DNA from: Coprinellus micaceus
Taxonomy: Eukaryota; Basidiomycota; Agaricomycetes; Agaricales; Psathyrellaceae
NCBI GenBank assembly: GCA_951394405.1
Contig: OX596336.1
Coordinates: 558,001 to 622,000 of the forward strand
DNA: 64,000 nucleotides
Reading direction: 5' to 3'
Part shown: positions 10,691 through 22,776 of the stretch, one piece after another
Position numbering within the stretch: the first letter of the stretch is position 1
How the letters are laid out: each line of letters begins with the position of its first letter
Translations under genes and position numbers: made by a program
Notes under the pieces: generated by a model
Told to the model about the DNA's origin: nothing
Database searches by the model: none
Seen by the model: only the letters and a program-made list of their open reading frames with translations

Positions 10691-11967
10691 AGGATGAGCG
10701 GGGCGTTGAAGAGGATGAACTGAATGAAAGGCCACGCACCCACCACGATCTCTTGGAGTGAACGCTCGACGAAGTTCCAACCCACCACGACCACGACCAT
10801 GACCACGGATCACGAACCGTTTCTACTCTACCTCGGATCTCTGTCCCGCTTATCCAAATACTACTGTAACTCTTCATAGTTACCTTCCCTTACTTTCTAA
10901 TCGTGTTCGAAATATGGACGATCTAGGGCATTCACATTGTCGTAATCACAAGGAAATGGTTTCGCTTCGAATCGAATCGAGTCTTGGAGGATCTCCATCG
11001 TACTTGGTGCAACATTAATCCTTGAGTGGACCCCGAATCGCGAAGGTACGGGGAGGACATGGTGGATTGAAGGCAAGCTCGATTGATGGCTGCCATTCAT
11101 CCCGCCGGCTTCGGGATGTCGATAACCAAGATTAATCGTTCTCGACGATCCTCCGGCATCCAAGGCCGCATCTACCAAACCGTATTCAATTTGACTACAT
11201 CTATGTAGACGCCGATTATCTCCGCCGCCCTATATCTTTCGCGTGGAGTGAGTGCATCCTGAATCCGGATTCTTCGCAGACACCCTCCAAGTAAGTAGCA
11301 CCAGCAAGCACACTGAACACTAGACTTTAACTGCGGTCTCGATACGCCGGGAACGGACAGTAGGTCTTTGAGGGGGTTTATACGCAGTCTCGCAGTCTCG
11401 TCCTCCCCGCACCCACTGTACGTTTACCATCCGCATCCTCGCAATGACCGGCGGAAGCCTAGGTCCCCAGTCGCATTCCCCTCCGCAGCTCAAGCGGATC
11501 AAAGGTCAAAGGGACGGCGGGTCAAGCTCGGTCCTCGGTCGGAGGAGAGATGCGCCAGGCGGGGGTCGAGGGGGTAGGGTGTATGCGAATGTGACCGAGA
11601 CAATTAGAGGTCTGCCAGTGGGACGAGGGGAAGAGCAACTTCATCACAGTGAGGAGGCAAAGACGGGTAGTTTACTGGAGCGATAGGTAGGCGAGAGACA
11701 AACTACGAAAGAAATTCTGCCAAGATATAGAATAGATCCTTACCGCGACATAATTACCTTTAGCAACGAACGTTCGAAAGTACTGCGTCCAATCCCTGGT
11801 ATCAAACCTAAGATTTGGTCACAGGGCGAGAGAAGTCTGAGACACTGCCCCTCGAAGCCTCCGCGGGGAGCTTGGACTTTGAGAGGCTTTTGCAGCCATT
11901 CTACGCCGCATAAAGGCGCTACTGGGCAGGAACTAAGACATACACGACCCGCGCACGAAAACCAAGC
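10691..11967. other. Intergenic between cysteine-tail paralogues
   Basis: No gene was supported; open frames on both strands lack splice or family evidence. Confidence 0.4.
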
Positions 11968-12245
11968 ATGCCCAGCCAAACATTCACGGCTCAACAACCT
12001 CGAGCTTTCCCAGCTGCAAAGCCGACGACGCAGAAAGCCTCTACCATCGACATTCAACCGCAAGCGGTCAAGCAGATGACCCTGGACGGCAATAGCGTCC
12101 CCGCGAGGAGGTCGCGAGGTGATTGTGTTCCCTGTCCGGTACGCTCTATTTCGTCCCTCTAGCTCGGCGATGCGACGACACTGACGAAACACCCAATGGA
12201 ATGTAGGATGGGAGATGCTGCCCCGCCGTCCCATGCTTCATCTAG
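11968..12245 (+). CDS. Cysteine-tailed mini-protein (copy 2)
   Basis: Exons 11968-12138 and 12207-12245 encode 69 residues. It begins MPSQTFTAQQ, has the core IDIQPQAVKQMTLDG matching copy 1, and ends DCVPCP followed across the intron by DGRCCPAVPCFI. The second exon is 39 bases, as in copy 1. No signal peptide or known domain is seen. The charged RRSRGD segment before the cysteines parallels SMRLRGG in copy 1. The two genes are 1.3 kb apart in the same orientation, consistent with tandem duplication followed by divergence. Confidence 0.65.
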
Positions 12246-13637
12246 ACTGACACAATTCATTGAGGGACATTTTTTTATTTTGTAATGGAGGGATACATAC
12301 CTTACGAACGCAACAGACACGTCTTGTAATTTGGACATTTCCAGATCTGGGACTCTGCCCTCGTACCCTGCGCTCTCTGTATCGTCATGACCTTGTATGC
12401 CCTCGAATGATTCTCGCGACGTGACTATCACATTGGTGCCCATTGCCGAGCAGAGTAGAAGGTTCAAGGGTGGTGGGGAAAGCGAAGGCGCACTGGGATG
12501 ACGTCACAGTCAATGCACCGCCCGATCTAAGCGCCCGTGCACCGACAGACCTTCTCGAATTCAAGATTCACGAAGTCGATAGCCCGACACGTCTCATGCC
12601 TCAGGGGGTCAATAGGATGTATTCACTCAGTTTTAGGCGCACTAGAAGTCTTCAAATCGTTGTATTGACCACCCACTACCTATACACCGAAGCGCCGAGC
12701 CGTGCGTTGCCCGAAATCTCTGGTCCATAGGGTTAGGGTTAGCGCCCCGAAAAATCAAAAAGAAAGCCCCGCTAAGCCAGAGTGGCCGCGCGGGAAGGAA
12801 AATATTAAGACGGTGCATGGGAGATAACCCCCATACAAGCAAGAGGCACACTCTGTGTGGACAGGGTCGCCGTGCTATGAAGTGCGCCTCAAGCCCATAG
12901 GCCACAGGCTGTGAAGGGGCTTATGCCATCAAGGTAAGTATGAGTTGTTAGGATCTTGGGGGGGAGGTTATATAGGGGGGAGGCGCGCACGGACCAGGGG
13001 TCGTTTGTTTGGTTGAGCGTGGTGGCTGATGGGGGTTCGAGCCCCGGAGGTGCGGTTGTGTTTTTGGGCGCCTAGGGGGGGGTGGGTGTAGTTCTGTGGA
13101 GTTTAGAGTGAATGGAGGAGGTCTCAACTTATAAGTAAACGGCGAAACATGATTCTCAATTCAGCCAGCCAAACGAGAACCTAACAACATGACCCAAGAC
13201 AATCGAGACGAATGAGAGGAGAGGGAGAGATAAAGATAAGCTGTCAAGAACCCGACGAATCGAGAGTCCTAAGTACGTGAGTGGGATATACATACAAGTG
13301 CAGTAGACAATAGGCAGTAGGAGAGTAGGAACATAGTAAGAAGGGCGGATGGATGGGCGGAGTAACTATCATAATACTAATACTAACATTAAAACGACAA
13401 CAACGGATGAATCGGAGGATGTACGGGTATCATCCAGGGTATATAAGTAGGTAGCAAAGGTTCAATTGAATCGTGGGATCCTCGGGACGAGACGAAGACG
13501 TAAAAGCGTAAGTGTGCGTGTGCGTGAGTCTGGCATGGATCGGATCGTACGTAGAGCATGACCGGGTGTGGTGTGTCGGGGTAGAGAGGGTAGGGGTAAG
13601 AGGGGTGGAGAACCAGCCAACCAGGGACAGAGCATCA
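12246..13637. other. Intergenic, 3' side of RhoGAP gene
   Basis: No gene was recognised. It contains one TAAGCGCCC copy (12528), a short GGGTTAGGGTTAG run at about 12729 and a degenerate tRNA-like patch at about 12990-13055. The right part is probably 3' UTR of the reverse RhoGAP gene. Confidence 0.4.
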
Positions 13638-16600
13638 TTACGATGCCACCCCAACGGCCTGCTGGTACCGCATCTGTGCTTCGTCTGGCGGGGGGAACAA
13701 TTCCACAGTGGAGCCGCCATTCTGTCCTAATGGATGTTCCTGAAGTTGGTACGGCGTCGCTTCGTACTCTTCGTACTCCTCCTCATCTTCCTCTGGGATG
13801 GGACCTTCATACTCGTCCTCAGAATCGTCGTCGTGCGCTTCCGCCTCCGGGTCCGCTTCGTCGAAGATGAGGTGGAACTACAGTGACATGACATCAGTAT
13901 ACGTCCACTCGAATGAAAAGGGGAGAGGGAGACTGACGTGAGTAATGAAAGCCTTAACGAGTTTATGCGAGAGCCCCATATTGTTAAGGATCATCGCAAA
14001 GTTATTCTGAGGCGCACGAAGAAGGTTAGGACTGAACACAATCGCCAACGCCTCAGCCGTCATATGGTTGTGCTCCTCGCACTCCGTGACACGGTCCAAG
14101 TGCTCCGCGACACGACGAAGCAAGTCAAAGTTGGCTTGAGGCAACCGCTGTACCACGGAGCGAATACCGGTGAGCCGCTCATCGAGGTTCTCGACGCCTA
14201 CAATTCCGCTACAGTCAGCGAAAGGTCAACGAGGAGGAAAACATGGACGACGTACGCATAGCCTCCATGACCTCGTAGTACGAATCCGGGGGGAACACAG
14301 GCTCAGGGAGGACACGGAACCACGACTTGACCAAGTCACACACAGCGTGGATATCCGTCGACGCCGTAACAGGAGATTCGCCCTGGTTGAACGCTTCCTT
14401 GAGCGCGTTGATCTCCAGGGTCGCGCCGGCGATACGGTCTAGGTTACAGGAACATTAGCGTTACGGTTTAATAAGAGGCAAGATTAAAAGGCTTACAGAT
14501 CCCTACTTCCGTGAGACCGCGATGTTCGATTTCGTTGAGACATTCCTCCATGACGCGAGGGACGGTACCAGGAGGGATATCGCCACCCAGGTACTCCCGT
14601 TGAAGGAGATACTCGAGCTCAACGCCAAACACTGTTCAGATTGTTAGCTCAGTTCAACATAAAGAGTCCACAAAGCCACATACCAGCCATAGGATCCTTC
14701 GACGGCGCAATCGCCCTATCATGTATATGATCGGCAATCTGCGGCTTAGGCGACGACCCGAGGTACGTGAGCCTCCTCTGCGCCACGCTCTGCGTCACCT
14801 TCGCAATAACCTCCAACCACCTCCCCATCTCCCTCCTACTCACCGCCTGCAGCAAATAATGCCCCCCATCCTCCGTCTCCAGCTGGAACATATACGACCG
14901 CTCGTTGTTGATGAACTGCGCGACCCGGGCGTCGAGGATGCTGAGCACAAACGCGGGCTTGCCGGAGGGCACAAAGTCGAGCTCGGCGGGCGTCTTCTTC
15001 GCCACGGAGCCGCTCAGCGACGGCGAGATCAGCTCGGCCCCAAAGGCACTCGAGATGGGGCGCATGAAGTTGAGGAACGCAGACATACTCTTCTTATTCC
15101 TATGGACCTTGGGCACCGCGCTCGTCCCGGGTGCCTTCGTCCTGGGCCCCTTCATCGCCCGATTAAGCAGATCGTCTCGCCGCTCGTTCCTCGACTGCTC
15201 GAGCACCTTCTCGCGTTGGAGGCGTGACCGAAGGTTCTTGTCTCGGCGGTTCTTCTCCACCTGCGCGGCCACGGTCTTATAGAACGGACGGACAGTCTTC
15301 TTTGACGAGGGAGGTCCGTTGGATCCCGCTTGCATGGCCTCGCGGTTGCCTTCTTCCTTGATCCCGCGAAGATCGAACTGGAGATGGTAGACCTCCTTCT
15401 CGATGTTGTTTAATCGCTCAAAGCCACGCCGGTTGGCTTCGTCGGAGGGAGGCTGTTTCCTTGATGCGGGGAGAGCCCATGCTTTGCTGATAAGGTTGGT
15501 GAGGTGCCTGCGTTTGAACCGGAAGCATCAGTGAGATTACCCCTATCCTAACATGAAAAGATCACATACCTTCGCTTGTCGAAATTAACGAGATGTTGTC
15601 CTTCCTGAGATGAAGATTCGAGGACGTCGGGACCAGCAATGACCTCCAACATCCTCTCGAGGAGCCACCCGACATCCACAGTCAATGGATCTTTCGAGGA
15701 GGTCGTCTGGGCATACGGCCTCAACAACAAGCTCGCCAGGGAATCAGTCTGACATCCCCTGTTCGCAGCCACACTCTGCCACGCCCGATGGTGCATCCGG
15801 CTCTCCACGCTCAGGAGAGCAGAAGTCACCACAGCCTCAACGAAGGAGCGCACACACGGCTGAAGCATCGTGTTCGCCGCGTTCGCCGACCCCGGGTTCT
15901 CCGCATTCCGCAACCTAGCTACCTCAATAGCCTGAACGAGAAGTTCCATCCTTGCTTGGCGTTGCCTAAGACCCAACCGGGGTGCGACAATTTTCGAAAC
16001 AAGCCATTTGCGTATGATGGCGAAGGCGCGGATGCAGCTTCGGACGCCGGGAGGGAGGAGGCGATAGAGGACGTCCTGCGGTGATTCCGGTATAAGGTTG
16101 GAAGGCTCGACTTCCTGAACATGGGAGTAGAGGCACTGGATCTCCGTCCCTTCATCCGTGCTCGCAGGCTCCCTCGACGAGAACCAGCCCGTCTTGTCAG
16201 AGGTCTGCACCTCAAGGAGATCAGCGGTGATATAGAGATCCTTAACAACACAGACACAGAAAAGAGAATGTCAATCAGTGTCCCGATCAGAGGGCAACGA
16301 GCAAGTGTGGATCGACATACCTCTTCCGTGACATTGCTAAACGCCGCACAAGCCATGCCGTCGAGATTGTCCACGAAATCTTCGGGGTCCATCCTATCCA
16401 GATCCGGTGGCTCACGAGGCGCCGACACCTGTTTAGCTCGTGCCCCATTGAGCGTCGATCCGTTCCTGGAGCCGTTATGAACACGTTGGCTCAACGTTGG
16501 CCTCCTTGTCTGAGAGGCGAAGGCAACCTTTAGTGACTCCAGTCCTTCTTCGACACCCTTCCATGCTTGTTGAACATCCAACTCCTCGAATGCCAGACCC

Positions 16601-19600
16601 TTGAGAACCATATGATCCGTCGAGCTCTCCATAAATGCCTGAACAGAGGTATACAGAGCGGCGTCATCGAGAACGTCCTGAGATCCTCCCCCAGTCAAGA
16701 TCCACTCCTTCATCGTTGACAGCACATCGTTTCGCTTTCCAGCCACTTCGAAGTACTCTTCCACTGTGGCCGACGGTCCTACGGGATGGGACGTGATATA
16801 AAGTTTCCTCAGCAGCTACAAAGTTTGGATTCGATTAGCACACTTCCTAGCTTGGCGATCCGGACAGAACGCACCTCGAAGAACACCAAAGGTGTAACAA
16901 AACTCCTAAACGAGCTCCACCACACCCTCGCATACTCAACCCTATCCACCACCAACTCCCTCGTCATCCCCTCCTTCAGAGTCATCTCCCCGTTATCATC
17001 CGCCACACTAACCGTGATATGGCCTAGCCCATACACCAAGACGCTCACAAGGTTATCGAGCACGCCAGCTTGGATGATGACCCTGAGGGGCGGGTCCGCA
17101 GGGTGCTCGGGGATGATATAGTTCGTGGGCTGATTTTGTTGGCGGTGGGAGACGGAGGGGAGTGAACTACGCCGGGCCATGCTGGTCTTACGAGCGAGGT
17201 CGTGCGACGTACTAGGCTTGACGCGGATGGATGGAGCCCGACTGACACTGCTCTTCTCGCCCACGACGCCCGACTCGGTCGTTGCGGCGCTAGACGGACG
17301 AGATGATGCGCGGGATGAGGGTATAGCCTCGAGTCCACCAGGCTGGACCATCAGGAGCAGGTCGCCACCGTACACGGAGATCACAGGGCCCGTTTGCCCG
17401 AGGATAAGGCGCTTGGTGAAGTCCTGATTGGCGTCGAGCCGGTGCAGAACGTTATTACCTCCTCGGGGGTCGTTGTTCGTCCGCAGGTACTGCTGCATCT
17501 CCATCGCGTCACTGTCCACACGGCTGCGTACGACTTGGCCTCGATCGACCAACGTCTGCGTGGGGAGCGGCTCGGGGAATAGGAGGGGTATGAGAGCGGA
17601 GTTGGGAGGACCCTGAGGCGCTGTCTGCTGTCTCCAGAAATACGGCTCAAACAAGCCCTTCCTCCTCGACTCCGCAGCGAGCGAGAGCGACATAAACTGT
17701 TCCACCCTGCGTACAACATTCAATCAGTCAAGGTCCCTAGGGAGCCTACTTCATAAAACGTACCTCTGGAACTTAATCCCCATCCCACTCGTCCTCCCCC
17801 CGTCTCCACACTCCCTCCAAAACGCCACCATCCTCCTCGCATCCGCACTCACACCCCCTTCCTCCTCCACCATCACATTCCTCGGGCACAGCCCATACAC
17901 CCTCCTAAACCCCTCAAAGCACTCCTTCGCCTTCTTGAATGCGTCCACAGCCATCATCTCCTCCTGGCCCGTCTCCCCTCTCGACTTGCTCACCTCGTTC
18001 GCGATACGGACCTTCAGATCGCCTCCCCAGATCGTCACCTGCGGATCGTTTACCGAGAGGGGGACGCGGTCTCCAGAAGATGAGGTGGTGGGGTACACCC
18101 ATGACTCGACGGCGGCGAGGGCTTGAGGGTCGACGCGCTTCCACGCTTTCTCCAAACGGGATACAGGGCGGGCGCAGAGTGCCGCAGAGATGGCCTTCCA
18201 CGAGCACTCGTCTCCGGACCTCCTACACACCTCGCCGACCTTCGCCCAGACGGAGATGATCTCCGAGCGGGAGTGGGTGCGCGACGTCGAGCTCGGTGGT
18301 GGTTGGGGCTGCCCTCCACCACCCCCAAGCCTATCCTCCGACCTCCTTCCGACGGGCGACTGCAGATGGTGAGGCTGGGGAGAAGACAACCCAGCAGCTG
18401 CCATCCCACCGCCCTCGAAGATCTGGAGAAGGATGAGCTTGGTAAGCCAATGCGGGTGATCCTCCGTCCCAAAGAACGCCGAGGGCAGTCCCTCATGAGT
18501 TTCAGACACGTGCTCGTCTGACGGTTGGAGGAGGTGACTGGCGGTAAGGTTCGCGGGGGCCTGTTCGAGGAGGGACCGGTGGTATAACGAGAGACTCTGA
18601 GCGAGGAGGTATGGGTCAATTTGGAGCAACAAGTCGCGCGTGAGGCCGTCTTCGTGTAGGGTATGCCAGGGTATCCGCCCGGAGGAGTATCCCCCTGAAG
18701 CATAGGGGTTTGAAGATATAGCGTCGAGGGCGTCGACCAGAGGAACGAATCGCCCGCTCCCATTCTCCGGTCGGGGAGAGAACGTCGTGAATTCAGAGGA
18801 CCCATCGAGCATAGGGGAGGATTGGTATAATGCTTGCGTAGAGCTCGAGCCCGGGATACCGGAGGTGGTCATACCGAAGTCCTCCGCACCAAGGTCGATG
18901 TCGGGTATCGTCTCCTTCTTCCACTCGAACCATGCCGATTTGTCGACTGGGGCGCCGTGGTGGCGTAGGTATTCGTTGGCGAGCCAGGCGACGCGGTGCT
19001 TATCGTCCTCGACTTCATCCTCCTCTGCACCGCTGACGAGGTACGAACAACACCTCGAGAACTCTTGCTCGAATGTGGACCGCCCAACGACGCTAGGTAG
19101 AGCAAAGACGACGGCAGCTGCGAACTCCTTCCATTCCTCGGACGCCTTCTGTTCATCTTCCTCCGACTTCCGCCCTGCTTCGCCTTCTGCACGCTCTGCG
19201 TCCTCCGCCTCGTCACTACCAAAGGTCGTTCCAAACACCGCTTCGTGAACCAAGGCCTCAAACGTGCCCTTCAAGATATTGCCGTGACCATCCCGTACCA
19301 AATCAGGGTGCGTCTTCCTCCCCCAATACGCCCTCTTCATCCTCCCTCTCACACCCCCACTACCACCCTCTTCCTTCCCTTTCGGCTTCTTCTCATCTAC
19401 CGGACTCGTCGTGACATCCTCCGCCTCCTCTTCCGCCTCCTCCTGCGACGGCGGGACAAGCCCCGTTGGGAACAACTCCTTAATCCCGTTCGCCCTGTCC
19501 GAAGGGGGTTTATAGAAATGCAACTTTGATCCCTTCAACTCCATCTTATAGCTCTTCCACCCCTTCGACAGCTGGAGGTTCGTGGGATGTTGGTGAAGGT

Positions 19601-20917
19601 TACTGGGGACGTCGGTGAGGCGGTTGATAAAGCCGCTGTGCGCGAGGATCTGGGACGCCCGTTTCCTATCCGTATCCTCCTTCTCGTCAGGCTTGGGAGG
19701 CTCAACGATGGCTGGAGGGGAGAGGAAAGTCGTGGCGCGGTTGATCTGGTTTTGAAGGCGGGGGGACGATGATTGTGGTTTAGGCGAACCTGACAGGACG
19801 CTGGCGGATTTGGGTGGGCTGTGGGGCATAATCTCGATAGGTGGGCTAGTGAACCCTCCTCCGTGCCCGTATCCCCCCGGTCGTGAGTGGGGGGACCGAC
19901 CGTCGAGTGACGGGGAGGTGGGGACGCGTCCTTTGGGCATCATGGGTAATATGGGACTGCTGGGGGTGCTTGGGTATGATGGAGTCGCAAGCTTCGACGG
20001 GAGCTTCGGGGTGAAGGAATGCGATCGCGTGTGTACGTGTGTCGGAACGAGGCTCTGGGGTGACCCCGAACCGGTGTCTTCAAAGGTCGGGCTTGACGCG
20101 GAGATTGAGAGCGTAGGAAGTGTCGAGCTACGAGGGGGATGTTGGCCCGACGGGGAAGAACAAGATGATGTCGATGTTGGAGGTGTGGTGGCCAAGGTTG
20201 GGAATGGGTGTCGAGATCCTGGACTTGGGGACGTCGGGCTTCCGGTACTCTGTGCGCTGGCAAGACTGTCGCTTCTAGCGCGATACTCGGCAACCCGTTC
20301 CTGGAAGGACGCCTTGACGGGTGAGAAGGCGATAGGGGCACTAACTTTGCTGAGGTCGTCTGCAGACTTGGACCAGCCTCTCTTTGATATGTTTCTGAGG
20401 TCGCCTAGACCGCCGCTGCCGCTCCCGCCGCCGGATGGAATGGTGGGACTCGAGGGGGTACTGGGTGCATGGGGGAAGCGGGGAATGTCGAAGGAATTTT
20501 GACCTCTCTGCGAGAGATCGAGAACGGAGCTGTATCCACCAACCGCAATGTCGAGTCAGATCCACACAACATTGTCTGAATGAAACAAGGTACCCACCGG
20601 CTATTCTGAGAGCTGTTGTTGCCATATACATCCAATATAGGGCGCGGGTCCGTGGGGCGCGAAATCTTGTGCTTCCTGCTGCTTCCGGACGACGAGGACG
20701 ACGAGACCTTCGGATCTGACGCCGCCGAGGGGACCTTGCCCGTCGATGCGCTCCTCGTGAACCATTTGGTCGGCTTCGTCAGAAGCTGCGCGAAGCCAAG
20801 CGACGGCGACGTGGACCTCGACAGCCCAGGCGACGACGGCGGGTGGTGGTGGTGATTCGGGCTCAGCGAGTCGCTCGTGGACAACGACCCCAGCGTCCCG
20901 TTCCTCTTCGGCGCCAT
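13638..20917 (-). CDS. Bem2-like RhoGAP with RasGEF-like and PH domains
   Basis: Large signalling protein predicted to switch off Rho-family GTPases in polarity and wall integrity. Ten reverse-strand exons: 20917-20598, 20505-17764, 17706-16875, 16815-16321, 16240-15570, 15507-14684, 14631-14497, 14438-14256, 14197-13938 and 13877-13638. They join in phase to 2,233 residues; yeast Bem2 is 2,167. Order: a Ser/Pro-rich disordered N-terminus (1 to about 390), a PH-like region (about 395-520, WKSYKMELKGSKLHFYKPP), a RasGEF-N-like and then RasGEF-like region (to about 1700, DLYITADLL), a second PH-like region (about 1830-1950), and RhoGAP (about 1965-2155). The arginine finger is in YRIAGA (Arg about 2008), formed across an intron; LPEPVFP and the NLLRAP block follow. 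The tail is very acidic. The exon 9 acceptor ends at 14198; an earlier AG would introduce a stop. Confidence 0.93.
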
Positions 20918-22776
20918 CTCTCCTCGTTTTCTCGTGCTCTTCGTGATGGTCGTGTCGTGGCGGTCGTATCGAACGTGGGTTATGTGTTGGCTGGTCTGCA
21001 ACGCGAATTCTGGTGCGATAATGAGCTCGAGCAGTCCCCCCGGAACGAGGGGGATGTACCTGTGGTGCCCTGCTGCAGAACCGAATATGCAGCCCTGGAT
21101 TACGAGGGCAACATGGAAGTTGAGGAACAAGTTGCAACGCGCAATCAGTTGGTGACTGACTTTGAACCCCAACGTCCATCATCTCCCCCTTGCGATAGCC
21201 GCTGCCCTCTGTCAGGAGCTACCGAATAGTCTCAATTTGTGCCTTTTACTATACCCTCTCCTGGTGTGTATTCATTCTGGCCAATTCACTCTACTCTGAC
21301 GCGATTTTTTGCAGTTCAATAGAATGACATCTACCAGAAATAGCCACCTATGCGGGTCCTACACGCTTGCATCGCGCGGAAATTACGTCCAATTCTTCCC
21401 CCCCCCAAACGCTCTGCACTCTTCAGGAAGGTTTCGAATCAACGATACTCGGCCACGTAGTATCGGATACCAAGCACATTGACCCCGGCTCACCCCAGAA
21501 TTTGTTCCCCAGATTCTCCTGGCAGGGTCGTCTTCTTCGTTGAGGATTCCATATACGTCGATGTTAACCCCACACGCTCTCAAGGTCTTTGACAGCCAGA
21601 AGGCCGCGACGCAGCCCATGTATCCACCCTGGGTCCGGGACATCATATGCTTTTTGGCCCATGCCCCAGATTTATTCGCTTATCGGGGGGACATACTCTG
21701 ACACGACTTTCACCTCGGACTCCCAGTCAGACAGCTCGCGCGTTCCGTCGGTCGGTGACTGCTATTGCCGCCTGCTCTGTATACCGATGGCTACCAATCC
21801 AATGGCTTGATCATCCCGGCGGCAGTGGCTGGGCTGCTTAATTTTGGCTAATACCCATCGCCCACTCGGTGTCTCGATCGGGCAATGGCGATGCGTACCA
21901 TGGTGACTCTGCAAAGAGGGGTTAGCGTGCCGATAGCAGCGTCTAAACGTCCTCGAGGCGTCATGATGAGGCGTCGAGTAGTGACTGGTCCCGTCGTACG
22001 CTTATCGACGGATCCTGCTACTTATGGGCGAGCCTAGTACGTTGCTAGCGGGCGGGCGCTGGAGTCATCGGGAACTCGGTCCATGTTCGCTAGGCAGCCC
22101 TCGAGGCGGTGAATGTTTACGGAAGGCCACGCCTTTCATGCCTGCCTTAATTCATATACCTCCTCGAGGCATTCATTCATTTAGCTCTAAATGTCGAAGG
22201 CGCACTTCATACCGTCCCAATCGGTGCGTTATGAGCGCCCCAGTCTGTTCGGTGTACAAGTGCTAACACCTACTCTGCAAGCACAGTTCAAGTTATCCTA
22301 ACGCAGGTCTGGGGCTCTCGTAGAGAGCCCAATCTGCCGCTATCAACGATGACGGCCAGCCCTCATCCCTCAGACACCATTTGACGAAAGGCCCAATGGT
22401 CCTCCGTCGACCGTGATACCGGACTTCTGACCTCGTCAATTCCAAAGAACTAGAGATTCAGGTCTTGTACTGGCTGTTGCCCAACAGGAGGTGCGGGGCT
22501 GAGGAATACAACACAGGTGAGCACCCAATGAGCCCTGGCCCTCCAAACATGAATAACCGGATATTGTTGTTCAGGAAACGAGCCATTGTGTTACCAGGAC
22601 TTGTGCACCAGGACGGAGTGGCTAATGGCAACACAGTCCCGCTGTACAAGAGAGGGAGGGTCGGCTCAGCCAAGTACAAGTACAAGGATACAGGGGTAGC
22701 TGCCTGCATGAAAGGGGCGACGGGGTATAAGTAGACCCTCCTGGTTCCGCCATTCACTACACAAATTCCTCTCGAT
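20918..22776. other. Intergenic between divergent genes
   Basis: About 1.9 kb with no supported gene. A reverse open frame at 21383-21646 has some protein-like composition but no recognisable family or splice partners. The right end holds the TATA box of the next gene. Confidence 0.4.
22726..22734 (+). promoter_or_regulatory. TATA box of the 646-residue gene
   Basis: TATAAGTAG lies 51 bases before the ATG at 22777. Confidence 0.5.

Noticed and set aside
12726..12742. GGGTTAGGGTTAG, telomere-like
   Set aside because: Only two repeat units, internal, with normal sequence on both sides.
12990..13055. tRNA-like patch with A-box-like and GGGTTCGAGCCCC B-box-like strings
   Set aside because: The T stem mispairs and only five of seven acceptor pairs form; spacing is short. 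Perhaps a decayed tRNA or SINE head, but not a supportable gene.
14721..15227. Long plus-strand frame within the RhoGAP gene, rich in Arg/Leu/Pro
   Set aside because: Antisense to the PH-like exon; composition is that of a reverse-frame artefact.
21383..21646. Reverse open frame, 87 codons, protein-like composition
   Set aside because: No splice partners, family or conserved motif; flanking frames are closed.
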